Shown here one piece after another: positions 51,311 through 60,904 of a stretch of DNA of 64,000 nucleotides. The notes under the pieces were generated by a model that worked only from the letters and a program-made list of their open reading frames with translations, was not told where the DNA came from and did no database searches. The DNA lies in contig CAZFZT010000004.1 in the NCBI GenBank assembly GCA_964523675.1, forward strand, positions 25,986 through 89,985, in the 5' to 3' direction. Source of the stretch: CAZFZT01 sp964523675. Lineage in GTDB: Bacteria; Planctomycetota; Phycisphaerae; Phycisphaerales; SM1A02. Position 1 is the first letter of the stretch. Every line of letters begins with the position of its first letter. The position numbers and the translations under genes were made by a program.

Positions 51311-52450
51311 TCAACCGCGCACGAGGTCTTCGTTTGTTGGATAACGCTTGAGCGCGCCGAGGAGTTGCTCGATCTGCTTCGGCGGCGACATGTTAAGCAG
51401 TCGACGGCGCAGTGCAGTGACCGTCTTGAGTTCCTGCTCGCTCATGAGCAGATGCTCCTTGCGCGTGCCCGACGCAGCGAGGTTGATGGCCGGGAACAGC
51501 CGCTGCTCGGCGATCGAGCGGTCGAGGATCAGTTCCATGTTGCCCGTGCCCTTGAACTCCTCGAAGATGATCTGATCGGCGCGCGAACCGGTGTCCACGA
51601 GGCACGAAGCGATAATCGTGAGCGAACCGCCTTCCTCTGCCTTGCGCGCAGAGCCGAAGAGTTGCTTGGGAATGTCGAGCGCCTTGGAGTCGAGCCCACC
51701 CGACATGGTGCGCCCGCCGGAGCCGTAGCGCCGGGAATTGTTGAATGCCCGGCCGAGTCGCGTGAGCGAGTCGAGCAGCACCACGACATCCTTGCCCGCC
51801 TCGAGCATGCGCTTCGCGCGCTCAATTGCGAAAATTCCCAGCCCGATGTGCGTCTCGACATCCTGGTCGTTCGATGAGGCCAGAACATGCGCGGGGACAT
51901 TGCGGCGGAAGTCGGTGACTTCCTCCGGCCGCTCGTCGATGAGCAGCGCGATCAATTCGACCTCCGGGTAATTGTGCTTGATGCCGAACGCGATGTTCTG
52001 AAGGAGGACGGTCTTGCCGGCTTTGGGCGGGGCGACAATCAAGCCGCGCGTGCCGAACCCGATCGGGCAGAAGAGGTCGATCAGACGGCAGGCCGGTGGG
52101 CAGCCGCGGTACTCCAGCGTGATGCGCGGCTGGGGATCGACGGGCGTAAGCTCCTCGAACCGCTTGCGCGTGGCGTACTGCGCAGGTTCGAGCCCTTCTA
52201 TGCGCATGACATCCTCAACGACGGCCCGCGACTTGCGCGGCTTCTTTCCACGTCGCCTCTTTGACTTCTTCTCGATGACGCTGACGGTGACGCACAGGCC
52301 ATCGCGCAGGCGATAGCGTTCAGCGAGGTCGGTCGGAACGAACGGGTCATCCTGCCGTTCAACCAGGCCGCGACCGCCATCGGTGTCAACTTGTCGAATT
52401 CGTCCCTCGGTGCCATTCGGCCACTCGAGGATCCCGCTCAGGGTAGTCAT
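51311..52450 (-). CDS. rho: Transcription termination factor Rho, short form
   Basis: Rho is the hexameric RNA helicase that releases transcripts. The start at 52450 gives 379 residues; the frame continues upstream through the psuG overlap without Rho-like sequence. An RNA-binding cold-shock-like domain (about 4-75) begins LSGILEWPNGTEGRIRQV and is interrupted by a basic stretch, KKSKRRRGKKPRKSR. The ATPase core has the Walker A loop APPKAGKT, LLIDERPEEVTDFRR (Walker B region), DSLTRLGRAFN, the Q-loop and the R-loop region GGSLTIIASCLVDTGS. The N-terminal helix bundle of E. coli Rho is absent. Confidence 0.95.
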   Translation of the reverse strand: MTTLSGILEWPNGTEGRIRQVDTDGGRGLVERQDDPFVPTDLAERYRLRDGLCVTVSVIEKKSKRRRGKKPRKSRAVVEDVMRIEGLEPAQYATRKRFEELTPVDPQPRITLEYRGCPPACRLIDLFCPIGFGTRGLIVAPPKAGKTVLLQNIAFGIKHNYPEVELIALLIDERPEEVTDFRRNVPAHVLASSNDQDVETHIGLGIFAIERAKRMLEAGKDVVVLLDSLTRLGRAFNNSRRYGSGGRTMSGGLDSKALDIPKQLFGSARKAEEGGSLTIIASCLVDTGSRADQIIFEEFKGTGNMELILDRSIAEQRLFPAINLAASGTRKEHLLMSEQELKTVTALRRRLLNMSPPKQIEQLLGALKRYPTNEDLVRG

Positions 52451-52640
52451 GCCGGTGTTTGATGATCGAAACCCGCCGCGGCGGGCATGCATCGCCTCGT
52501 TCGGCGACGAAAAAACTTTCATGCGGTACGCGCTTGAACGCAATCCAATGTCGGCAACTGCTCTCGAAGATCGGATCGTCTTGCTGCGAGCCCGTGACCC
52601 CGCTTGGCTTGAGGAAGTAGAGCATAGAGCCGGCCAAATG

Positions 52641-53642
52641 TCAAGAGCCGATCCCGGAGGCAGCGAGTTCCACAGCCACCTGTCCCGCAAGCGCCGCATT
52701 GGCCTTGAGCAGTGCAAGGTTTGCACGAAGCGTGCGGCCGCCACTCAACCTGGCAAGTTCTTCAAGAAGAAACGGTGTCCTGGCTGCGCCGCCGACGCGT
52801 TGCGATGCTGCCTTTGCCTCAGCAAGCCGGACGAGCTCGTCAACCACGATCTCCTCAACAGCGTACGTCTCGTCGATGGGATTGGCGAGCAGAATCCCGC
52901 CCCGGATTTTCAACTGCTCCCAGTGCAGTCGGCAAAAGGCGGCTGCGTCTTGAGCTGAATCGACACGTTGCCCTAAAGGCAATTCATCTGTGCCGGAGCT
53001 GTAGAACTGCGGGAAGCGGTTGGTGCCAAAACCGAGCACCGGCACGCCAAGCGTTTCGAGGGCTTCGAGCGTCGCGGGTAGGTCGAGAATCGATTTCGCC
53101 CCGGCCGAGACGATGAGGGCTGACGTCTTTGCGATCATGAGGAGGTCGGCAGAAATGTCAGACGGGGCAGGCGGCTGAGAGCCGACAGCCGACACCCCCC
53201 TTCGATGCACGCCGCCGATCCCGCCCGTGGCGAAGACACGGATCGAAGCCATCTCACACGCATGGAGCGTCGCCGACACCGTTGTTCCGGCGGTGCGACC
53301 TGCAGCGCAACAGTGCGCCAGGTTGGAGATGGACGCCTTACCGGCATTTTCGTCGAGCGCGAGCTGCTCGATCGAATCGTCGTCGAGTCCGATGTGCAGA
53401 ACGCCGTCAATAACCGCGACTGCCGCAGGCACGGCGTCAAAATCCCGAATCGTGCGCGCCATCAACAGCCCTGCTTCGAGATTGACCGGCCGATCACGAC
53501 GCCATCGCGCATCGTCAAGGAGCAGATCATTGATCGACTCACGGGGCAGACCGGAAGTGATCACCGCGCTCTCCAGCGCAACGACCGGACGCCTTTCGCG
53601 CAGAGCCATCGTGACCTCTGAGGATATCTGCACGCGCTCCAT
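52641..53642 (-). CDS. psuG: Pseudouridine-5'-phosphate glycosidase
   Basis: PsuG splits pseudouridine 5'-phosphate into uracil and ribose 5-phosphate. From the ATG at 53642 the protein has 333 residues with ALESAVITSGLPRE, NLEAGLLMAR, ATGGIGGVHR, DISADL, SAGAKSILDLPATLE-type and FPQFYSSG blocks. Between GGVHR and DISADL, where the family has a short loop, this protein has an extra GVSAVGSQPPAP (about residues 149-160) that is encoded by a GCCGACA heptad array. The usual partner, the PsuK kinase, is not adjacent. The gene overlaps no other once rho is started at 52450. Confidence 0.92.
   Translation of the reverse strand: MERVQISSEVTMALRERRPVVALESAVITSGLPRESINDLLLDDARWRRDRPVNLEAGLLMARTIRDFDAVPAAVAVIDGVLHIGLDDDSIEQLALDENAGKASISNLAHCCAAGRTAGTTVSATLHACEMASIRVFATGGIGGVHRRGVSAVGSQPPAPSDISADLLMIAKTSALIVSAGAKSILDLPATLEALETLGVPVLGFGTNRFPQFYSSGTDELPLGQRVDSAQDAAAFCRLHWEQLKIRGGILLANPIDETYAVEEIVVDELVRLAEAKAASQRVGGAARTPFLLEELARLSGGRTLRANLALLKANAALAGQVAVELAASGIGS
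53165..53196. repeat. Heptad array inside psuG
   Basis: GCGGCTGAGAGCCGACAGCC and the bases that follow contain two to three GCCGACA-like units and encode residues about 149-160 of PsuG. The same unit makes up the fabH start at 2137-2166. Confidence 0.7.
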
Positions 53643-53671
53643 GGCATGACAAGATATAGCAACCACCTGCT

Positions 53672-53747
53672 GCGAGCCGCGTGTCGGAACGCCGCGCATT
53701 TCAGCATTCGCCGCTGCCCAATCGCGGGCTTCCGCCGCACGGCTCTT
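53672..53747. repeat. Second copy of the REP-like inverted repeat
   Basis: The left arm (GAGCCGCGTGTCGGAACGCC, from about 53674) and right arm (CGCGGGCTTCCGCCGCACGG, to about 53747) match the arms at 15345-15426 with a few changes. The element fills most of the gap between psuG and the helicase gene. Confidence 0.65.
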
Positions 53748-53780
53748 CGAGTCAACCGCGTGCGGAAGTTCGGTGTGTCT

Positions 53781-55115
53781 TTAGCGCCTTCGTGTACGAA
53801 GCCGCCCGCCCAGGCGTTTGCCGGGCATCGCCTTTGGCACGAGCCCCCCGGGGAAGAGAGCCGGGTCAGCCGTCGTCGGTGGGGCGGTCACGACGCGCTT
53901 GTGCTCCGTCCGCGCCGCTTCTCTTCGCGCAGCCGCCAGCTCCATTTGTGCCTTCACATCCTCTGGTATGGGGCCAGGTTCAAAGTCGTCGTACTCTGCC
54001 TTGGGAATCTCGACATTCGTCAGCTGTTCGATCGCAGTAAGCAGATGCCCTTGCTCGGGCGTCACGAACGACCAGGCAATCCCATCGCGCCCTGCCCGCG
54101 CGGTGCGGCCGATGCGGTGGACGTACACATCCGGATCTTCGGGAAGGTCGAAGTTAATGACATGCGTAATGTCATCAACATCAAGACCGCGGGCTGCGAG
54201 GTCGGACGCCACGAGGACACTCAGTTCGCCGCTGCGCAGTTTTTGCATCACGCGATTGCGCTGACCCTGGTACATGTCGCCGTGAATCGCGTGCGCTTCG
54301 ATCCCCTTGCGATTGATAAAGGCCGACAGCGCATCGACCGTATGTTTCGTTCTGCAGAAGACGATGGTGAGAGCCGGCGTCTCTTTCTGGAGCAAGTGCA
54401 CAAGAAGCCGGTTCTTATCCCACGGCTGGACCGAAAAGTGAAGCTGCGTCACCTGGGAAACCGTCAACGACTTGGACACCGTGAGCACAAGCTTCTCCGG
54501 CTTCTGCATGTAGTTTCGCGCCAGCCGCTCGATCTCTTCCGAGATCGTCGCCGAAACGAAAATCGTCTGGTGCTTGTGCTTCATCGTGCCGAGGATGCGG
54601 CGAATGTCCTCACGGAAACCGATGTCGAGCATCCGATCGACTTCATCGAGCACCGCGATCTTCACCTGGTCGTATGGCAGATGGCCGCGGCGGTGCATGT
54701 CCATCACGCGTCCGGGAGTGCCGACGATGATCTGTGGGTTCTTCTTGAGCTTCTCGATCTGCGTCCCCATCTTCTGCCCGCCGTAGACGGGGATAATCTT
54801 CAAATCGGTGAACCGGCCGAGTTCGCGCAGCTCGTGCGTGACCTGGATTGCCAGTTCGCGTGTTGGGACGAGGATCAGAGCGCCGAACGCATCGTCAGGG
54901 CCGAGCATATGCAGGACGGGAAGGCCGAAGGCAGCCGTCTTGCCCGTCCCAGTCTTCGACTGGCCAAGGATGTCGCGTCCGGTCAGTGCGAGCGGAATCA
55001 AGCGCGCCTGCACATGCGTGGGATGGACCCAGTCATGCTTGGAGATGGCCTCAAGCAGAGGTGCGGCGAGCCCAAGGTCGGCAAAGGTTTGGTCCGTAGA
55101 GAAAACGTCTTTCAT
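53781..55115 (-). CDS. DEAD-box RNA helicase
   Basis: The 444-residue protein has the full set of DEAD-box motifs: the Q motif (TFADLGLAAPLLEAI, with THVQARLIP), SKTGTGKT, PTRELA, TPGR, SAT, and in the second RecA domain HRIGRTARAG. Motif II is DEVD rather than DEAD. The DEVD version still has the two acidic residues needed for ATP hydrolysis. A basic C-terminal tail (about 385-444, ending in RLRTRRR) probably adds RNA affinity, as in RhlE and CsdA. Its role would be ribosome assembly or mRNA decay. Confidence 0.93.
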   Translation of the reverse strand: MKDVFSTDQTFADLGLAAPLLEAISKHDWVHPTHVQARLIPLALTGRDILGQSKTGTGKTAAFGLPVLHMLGPDDAFGALILVPTRELAIQVTHELRELGRFTDLKIIPVYGGQKMGTQIEKLKKNPQIIVGTPGRVMDMHRRGHLPYDQVKIAVLDEVDRMLDIGFREDIRRILGTMKHKHQTIFVSATISEEIERLARNYMQKPEKLVLTVSKSLTVSQVTQLHFSVQPWDKNRLLVHLLQKETPALTIVFCRTKHTVDALSAFINRKGIEAHAIHGDMYQGQRNRVMQKLRSGELSVLVASDLAARGLDVDDITHVINFDLPEDPDVYVHRIGRTARAGRDGIAWSFVTPEQGHLLTAIEQLTNVEIPKAEYDDFEPGPIPEDVKAQMELAAARREAARTEHKRVVTAPPTTADPALFPGGLVPKAMPGKRLGGRLRTRRR

Positions 55116-55372
55116 AGGAAACTGTCTGACTGGCAGCGAGACAAATCGCTCATCCGCATCTCAACAGACGGCTGAGCATCCACCTGGCCGTGTGAAGCGG
55201 ACTCAACACCACCCACAAATTTCGACGCCGCTGTGTCCTCCCCTGAGTGACCCGCGGCCGATGGTACGATGTTGATGATAGGGAAGAGAACCGGACGATA
55301 CAAGGTGTCGCCACCATAAGCGCCCCCTCCGAGCAATCGGACCAGTAAACGGACAGTCACCAGCCACACCGC

Positions 55373-56611
55373 ATGCATGACTCAAGTGTCATCGAGATCG
55401 ACCTGACGGCCGTCGGACAAAACCTTCGGCTCATTCGACAGATCGTCGGCCCTGACGTGAAAATATGCCCGATGGTCAAGGCCGATGCCTACGGCTTGGG
55501 GGCGGCCCGCTTATCCAGAACTCTGGTCGCTGCAGGGGCCGACATGCTCGCCGTGTATACCCCTGCACAGGCGCTGGAACTCTTTAACAAGGCGATCGGT
55601 TCGGACGTGCTGGTGATGATGCCGGTGCGCGAGATTCGCCGGGATGAGGAACTCTATCGCGCCATGATTTGCGGCCGGTTGCATCTGAGTGTGCATGATG
55701 CGGATCAACTCCACGATCTCATACAGATGGCGGAGCGCTTTGGCGCAGCCATACCCGTTCACCTTGAAGTCGACACCGGCATGAGCCGGGGTGGATGCAC
55801 GATCGACGAAGCCCCGGCACTGCTCGCACGAATCTCCTCTCACCCGCGGCTGAAACTTGCCGGCCTCTTTACGCACTTCGCCAACGCAGAGCTTGATCTT
55901 GCCTTCACGGATCAACAACACACGCTGTTTGAGAGATTGATCGAAACGCACCGCGAGATCATTCCAGGCGATTGTGTCATCCATGCCGCAAATACCTTCG
56001 CCACGATGCGGGCCCCGCGCTTCCACCGCTCAATGGTGCGCATCGGACTCGCTTGGGCCGGTTACTGCCTCGAAGAGATGAGCGGCGGCGAGATCATCTC
56101 TGAGGGCGAACGGCTCACCCCCGCCATCACATGGGCCAGCCAGTTGATTCAGATCAAACGCATCAAGCCCGACACGCCTGTGGGATACGGTTCAAGATGG
56201 CGTGCCCGGCGCGAGAGCGTGATTGGTCTTGTGCCGGTTGGTTACGCCGATGGGTATCCCGCCCGCGCCGGTGCATCAAACGAACCGTCTGCCGGTGGCG
56301 CAGCAGTGATAGCCCTCAAAATGGATGACGGATCGACTCATTACGCGCCCGTCATCGGCGCGGTCAACATGGATCAGATCACGATCGACCTGACTGAAAT
56401 TGCGGCATCGCATGAAGACGACCTGCGTGTTGGAATGCGGGTCGAACTGATCTCAGCTGATCGCGATGCGCCCAACCATCTGCCTCGGCTTGCTGAGCAC
56501 TGCGGCACGTTCGCGCATGAGATGATCTGCCGACTTGGCCCCCGATTGCGGCGGGCGTACAAAGCCGGCGCCGTCGCCCAGCCCGAGCGACCTGCCGTAG
56601 CGGTGGCCTAG
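55373..56611 (+). CDS. alr: Alanine racemase
   Basis: Alr converts L- to D-alanine for peptidoglycan, using PLP. The PLP lysine is Lys36 in MVKADAYGLG. The TIM-barrel part includes HLEVDTGMSRGG and LFTHFANAE. The second catalytic residue is Tyr291 in VPVGYADGYPARAG, and VNMDQITIDLT is the C-terminal domain motif. At 412 residues it is slightly long. Its presence fits a planctomycete that makes a normal cell wall. The 257-bp gap upstream holds no gene. Confidence 0.95.
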   Translation: MHDSSVIEIDLTAVGQNLRLIRQIVGPDVKICPMVKADAYGLGAARLSRTLVAAGADMLAVYTPAQALELFNKAIGSDVLVMMPVREIRRDEELYRAMICGRLHLSVHDADQLHDLIQMAERFGAAIPVHLEVDTGMSRGGCTIDEAPALLARISSHPRLKLAGLFTHFANAELDLAFTDQQHTLFERLIETHREIIPGDCVIHAANTFATMRAPRFHRSMVRIGLAWAGYCLEEMSGGEIISEGERLTPAITWASQLIQIKRIKPDTPVGYGSRWRARRESVIGLVPVGYADGYPARAGASNEPSAGGAAVIALKMDDGSTHYAPVIGAVNMDQITIDLTEIAASHEDDLRVGMRVELISADRDAPNHLPRLAEHCGTFAHEMICRLGPRLRRAYKAGAVAQPERPAVAVA

Positions 56612-56712
56612 GGTCGTGCACCCGATTGAAGAAACTCTGCGAGGGCATCCCGCTGAAGAATCGGGTTTCCACACGTTTCCACCGGCTGTAGCCCGCGCGA
56701 TATCCTGCGATC

Positions 56713-57849
56713 GTGCGCACGTCATTTGATGCACTGATCATCGGCGGCGGCCCGGCGGGGGCGATGGCGGGATTGCTGCTCGCCCGGATGGGTTGGCACG
56801 TCGCGGTCATTGAATGGAAGCCGCGTTTTCGCAACAAGTCGTGCGGTCATTGCCTGAGTCCTCGGTCGCTGCCCATGCTCCAAGAAGCCGATCTACTGGG
56901 CCAGGTGCGCCAGATGAGCGCGGCCGAAACAGGCGTGCTCCGCATACACCGTCCCACTGGCAGGGACTTGAAACTGTCTATCGCCTCAGACGAAGCTGGC
57001 CTCGTCGTTGAGCGGAGCACCTTCGATCAGTTGCTCCTTGACCGTGCAGCTGAATCGGGCGCAGTTGTCTTCCAACCCGCTGGCTGCGCACTTCGCACAG
57101 CCGGGGATTCCAAGTGCGACGTTGTCATCCATCCGTGCGATCCATCCCGAAGCTTCACTGCGACCGCCCCTCTCATTCTCGGTGCGGACGGCCTAGGGAG
57201 CAGCGTTGCGCGGACATTCGGCGGACCACCCGTTCGCACCCGTCGCAAGTTCGGCTTTGCGTTCGAGTACCGCGGAGCACTGACCGATCACCGCGCGATC
57301 AACATGTTTCTTTCGGACGCCGGCTACCTTGGCGCCGTTTCGCGCGATTCGGAGACGGTCCACATTGCGGGGCTCATCGGCGTCTCTGGTGAACGCCCGC
57401 GCGATCCCGTCTCCTTTTGCCGAGACATTGCTCAACAGTTCGACCGCTTGCGCGGATTGAACATGCACTGCATCAACCGGCTCGATATGCGCAACTTCGT
57501 TGCTGCCGGTCCGATGCCGTGGCGGCCAGAGCGCGTGGCAGGCGATGGTTACGCCTTGCTCGGCGATGCCGCGGGCTTCATCGAACCGTTCACCGGCGAA
57601 GGCATGTACTGGGCGCTTTGCAGCGCTGCGATACTCGCTGAAGTCGTAACCGACGAGCGACCGGGCCAATGGAACGCGAAGCTTGCGACCCGCTATGCCG
57701 CGCTCTGGCAACGCCGAATCGGCAAAGCGCAGCGCCGATGTGCCTGCATTGCGTGGGCGATTGAGCGACCGTGGGCCATCGCCACAGCACACCGGCTTCT
57801 CAGTCGCAGCACTCTTGAGCGCGTGGCGCGAAGGGTGATGGCGACATGA
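56713..57849 (+). CDS. FAD-dependent oxidoreductase next to type III PKS
   Basis: A geranylgeranyl reductase/halogenase-like flavoprotein of 378 residues. The dinucleotide loop is IIGGGPAGAMAGLLLAR at residues 9-25; GADGLGSSVAR and GDAAGFIEPFTGEGMYWAL form the second FAD region. This clade reduces or hydroxylates isoprenoid or polyketide products. Its stop overlaps the start of the type III polyketide synthase (ATGA), so the two act on the same compound: probably it reduces or oxidises the alkylpyrone or resorcinol made by the synthase. Confidence 0.9.
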   Translation: MRTSFDALIIGGGPAGAMAGLLLARMGWHVAVIEWKPRFRNKSCGHCLSPRSLPMLQEADLLGQVRQMSAAETGVLRIHRPTGRDLKLSIASDEAGLVVERSTFDQLLLDRAAESGAVVFQPAGCALRTAGDSKCDVVIHPCDPSRSFTATAPLILGADGLGSSVARTFGGPPVRTRRKFGFAFEYRGALTDHRAINMFLSDAGYLGAVSRDSETVHIAGLIGVSGERPRDPVSFCRDIAQQFDRLRGLNMHCINRLDMRNFVAAGPMPWRPERVAGDGYALLGDAAGFIEPFTGEGMYWALCSAAILAEVVTDERPGQWNAKLATRYAALWQRRIGKAQRRCACIAWAIERPWAIATAHRLLSRSTLERVARRVMAT

Positions 57850-58994
57850 ACAGCGCGATGCAAGAACAAACTCAAAGTGGCCTTCGCCGAAGGCCCGCCG
57901 CAGCCAGGTCTTCTGCGCTCAGCAGCACCCAATCGACCGCACCCCGTCTGCTCAGCGTCGGCTGTGCAGTGCCAGGACTGTCGCGCGCTCAGGCGGAGGT
58001 CGCATCCGAGCTCGCAAACCTCTGGCAGTTGGAGGGTGCCCAGCGAGATCGATGGCGGCGCATCATCGCGGGCACTGGAATCAATCAGCGGCATGGAGTT
58101 CTTCCACTTGAGCAGATCGTTCACCACTCAACCTCAGCCCGTATGCGTCTTTATGAGCAACATGCGCCCACGGTCGCTGAGGAAGCTGCACGCCGCGCGC
58201 TGGCCGGATCGAACATCGATCCGTCCTCAGTGACTGATCTCATCGTTGTGTCATGCACGGGCTTTGCGGCACCCGGCCTAGATGCCGCGCTCATCCGGCG
58301 CCTTGGGCTCTCGCACAGCGGCCGCCGCTGCACCATCGGTTTCATGGGATGCTTCGGCGCGATCAGCGGCCTCCGCGCAGCGGTTGGCGCATGCAGTGTG
58401 GATCGCAATGCCGTCGCATTGGTGGTCTGCTGTGAACTGTGTTCACTGCACGTTCCGCCGAAGCCGAATGTCAATGATCTCGTGGCTGCCGCGCTCTTTG
58501 GTGATGGAGCGGCTGCTGCGGTCGTAGTCGGAGAGGGTTCTTTCAAACAAGCGCTTGAAGCTGCAGATGAGGCAGCGCTCGGCCGACTGACGGTGGGACA
58601 CTCACGCATTCTTCCGGAAGGACGAGACTGGATGACGTGGCGCGTCACCGATGCGGGGTTCGCGATGACCATCGACAAGGCGGTGCCCAATGCCCTGCGC
58701 GAGGCGTTGCCGCCGTTCGTGAACAACGCGATACCGCAGCAGCCACGAACGTTCGCAATTCATCCGGGTGGCCCGGGCATCCTCGAAGCAGCGAATGATG
58801 CCCTTCGGCTGGAGGGGGCGTGCGGCCTCGAAGCATCATGGCACGTTCTGCAAAGAGTGGGCAACGTTTCATCTGCGACGATCCTCTTTGTCCTCGATGA
58901 GCTCAACCGCTCCGCCCTGCTTGAGCCCCCTGTGCTGCTTCTGGCATTCGGACCGGGCTTGACCGTTGAATCCATCAGCTTGCTCCGAGATTGA
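57846..58994 (+). CDS. Type III polyketide synthase
   Basis: The 382-residue chalcone synthase-like enzyme condenses malonyl-CoA units on an acyl starter. The Cys-His-Asn triad is Cys169 (GFMGCFGA), His306 (AIHPGGPGIL) and Asn340 (VGNVSSATI). The GFGPG-type loop near the end is replaced by AFGPG. An N-terminal tail of about 30 residues is variable. Bacterial relatives make alkylpyrones or alkylresorcinols from long acyl chains. The methyltransferase commonly found in such clusters is not present. It is translationally coupled to the flavoprotein. Confidence 0.93.
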   Translation: MNSAMQEQTQSGLRRRPAAARSSALSSTQSTAPRLLSVGCAVPGLSRAQAEVASELANLWQLEGAQRDRWRRIIAGTGINQRHGVLPLEQIVHHSTSARMRLYEQHAPTVAEEAARRALAGSNIDPSSVTDLIVVSCTGFAAPGLDAALIRRLGLSHSGRRCTIGFMGCFGAISGLRAAVGACSVDRNAVALVVCCELCSLHVPPKPNVNDLVAAALFGDGAAAAVVVGEGSFKQALEAADEAALGRLTVGHSRILPEGRDWMTWRVTDAGFAMTIDKAVPNALREALPPFVNNAIPQQPRTFAIHPGGPGILEAANDALRLEGACGLEASWHVLQRVGNVSSATILFVLDELNRSALLEPPVLLLAFGPGLTVESISLLRD

Positions 58995-59393
58995 GCTTCA
59001 AGCTCGATCCGTCAGCCGGCCGATAAGTTGGCACTTGGAAACATTCGGCTGGGTTCAAGCGAATGGACCAGGAGCCCGATGTGTCTTTATGAAGAGAGGT
59101 GTCGAAACTCGGGAAGTGCGCCGTTCCACACGGGGCCGCCAGTCCGTCCCGCCTGGAAACCCTTCCCGGATTTCGCGCCTCTTCTGAAGAAGAAGCCAAA
59201 CGCCGCAGATGCACATGGCGGTTCGATCGTCTTGATCGGGGCTCTTGTGCGGTAGTCCGTCGCCATAAGGTTCACCCTCTGCCGCACCTCCGACGTTCCT
59301 CGGCGTGCATCGTCGATTTCACGTGCTGCGAATCCATTTTGACGGCTCGATTTGCCTGTTGCGTCTTATACTGCAAGAGAGTAGGCGATTGCT
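58995..59393. other. Intergenic region before the DUF1800 gene
   Basis: I see no gene in this 399-bp stretch. Near its right end TTGACG (59339-59344) and TATACT (59367-59372) resemble promoter elements, but their 22-bp spacing is too wide for a normal sigma70 site, so only the -10 is credible. The start codon follows 21 bp after it. Confidence 0.4.
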
Positions 59394-60896
59394 ATGGCTG
59401 CGAATCCCACACGAGCGCTGCGAGCGGCCGATTTCGACTATTGGAAGGCGCATCACCTTTTGAGTCGAGCTGGCTTCGGCGGCACGCCGGCTCAGGTGCA
59501 AGCGCTGGCGCAGCTCGGCCTTGATGACGCGGTTGACTACCTCATCGACTACGAGAACATTGACGCGGAATCGATTAGCGCGGATGCGTTCGACAAGGAC
59601 ATCGTTCGCCCGATCAACGAAGCGGAACGACGTGAGGTACGGCTGGCGCGGGAGAGAGGCGATGAAGTGCTTCTCGAGCGCTATCGAATGGAGATCCAGC
59701 GCCGGCAACAGGAGGATCGCAGGCAGATGGCTGCCATCCAGCGCTGGTGGCTCCGCCGCATGATCGAGACACCTCGCCCGCTTGAAGAGAAACTCACGCT
59801 GTTCTGGCATGGACACTTCGCCACGAGCTATCGCGGCACCGAAGACTCACACCACCTGTTCATGCAGAACATGCTCTTTCGCCGCCATGCGAACGGTAAC
59901 TTCGCGGACCTTGTCTTCGGCATTATCCGTGATCCGGCAATGCTGCGGTACCTCAACAATAATCAGAACAGAAGCCGCGCCCCCAACGAAAACCTCGCGC
60001 GTGAACTTATGGAACTGTTCACGCTCGGCGAAGGCAATGCTTATACCGAGCACGACATCAAAGAAGGCGCACGCGCTCTGACCGGCTACACGTTCGATGA
60101 TGATGAGTTTGTTTTCCGCGATGACCTGCACGACCATGGCGTCAAGGATGTTCTCGGTCGGTCCGGCCAGTTCGATGGCGATGATTTCGTCCGTCTCATC
60201 CTCTCCCGACGCATCGCCAGTGAATTCATTTGTTACAAGCTCTATCACTTCTTCGTCAGCGACGGGCCAGGCCAACCGAGTGATGAGGGCCAGGCGTTTA
60301 TCCTGGCGCTGGCGCGGCTGCTCCGTGATTCTCGATACAACCTCAAACCGGTGCTGCGCACGATGTTCAAGTCGCAGCATTTCTACGATGAGTCGAATAT
60401 CGCTTCACTCATCAAGAGCCCCGTCCAGTTGATTGTGCAGGCGATCCGATCCCTGCGCACGCCGGCCAGAAATCTGTCGGCACTCCTCGAAGCAGCCAGC
60501 CAGATGGGCCAAAACCTGTTCTATCCACCTTCCGTGAAGGGGTGGGACGGCGGACGATCGTGGATCAATACCTCCACGCTGTTCGTACGGCAGAACATCG
60601 TCATTTATCTGCTTACGGGTCGTCAGCCAAACTCACAACCGTGGCAGGCGGATGGCTCCATGTACGACGCCTCGCACTTGATCGAGGATCAGCGAAGTCC
60701 GAATGGAAGCATTGACATCGAAGCGGCTGCGCGCTATCTCCTGCATTTCAATCTCGGCCGAGCCCCCAGCGAAGACCGCGTGGCAATATTAGTGGATTTC
60801 ATCAGACGAAATGGATCAGAACATCGATTGGACAACAACACGTTCATCGCGGTGCTGTCGCTGATCGCTGCGATGCCCGAGTACCAGTTGTGCTGA
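59394..60896 (+). CDS. DUF1800 protein
   Basis: The 500-residue protein matches DUF1800, which planctomycetes and related bacteria carry in many copies. Typical features are AHHLLSRAGFGGTPAQV at the start (here HHLLSRAGFGGTP), RPLEEKLTLFWHGHFATS, NENLARELMELFTLGEGNAYTE split between two motifs, and VKGWDGGRSWIN near the end. No signal peptide is seen. The partner is the DUF1501 protein just downstream; the two families occur side by side in these genomes and the pair is thought to act on surface polymers, though no activity is proven. Confidence 0.93.
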   Translation: MAANPTRALRAADFDYWKAHHLLSRAGFGGTPAQVQALAQLGLDDAVDYLIDYENIDAESISADAFDKDIVRPINEAERREVRLARERGDEVLLERYRMEIQRRQQEDRRQMAAIQRWWLRRMIETPRPLEEKLTLFWHGHFATSYRGTEDSHHLFMQNMLFRRHANGNFADLVFGIIRDPAMLRYLNNNQNRSRAPNENLARELMELFTLGEGNAYTEHDIKEGARALTGYTFDDDEFVFRDDLHDHGVKDVLGRSGQFDGDDFVRLILSRRIASEFICYKLYHFFVSDGPGQPSDEGQAFILALARLLRDSRYNLKPVLRTMFKSQHFYDESNIASLIKSPVQLIVQAIRSLRTPARNLSALLEAASQMGQNLFYPPSVKGWDGGRSWINTSTLFVRQNIVIYLLTGRQPNSQPWQADGSMYDASHLIEDQRSPNGSIDIEAAARYLLHFNLGRAPSEDRVAILVDFIRRNGSEHRLDNNTFIAVLSLIAAMPEYQLC

Positions 60897-60904
60897 AAGG
60901 AGAG

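Noticed and set aside
53646..55175. 509-codon open frame opposite the DEAD-box helicase
   Set aside because: The helicase motifs on the minus strand are complete. The plus frame is low-complexity, rich in Arg and His, and arises from codon bias.
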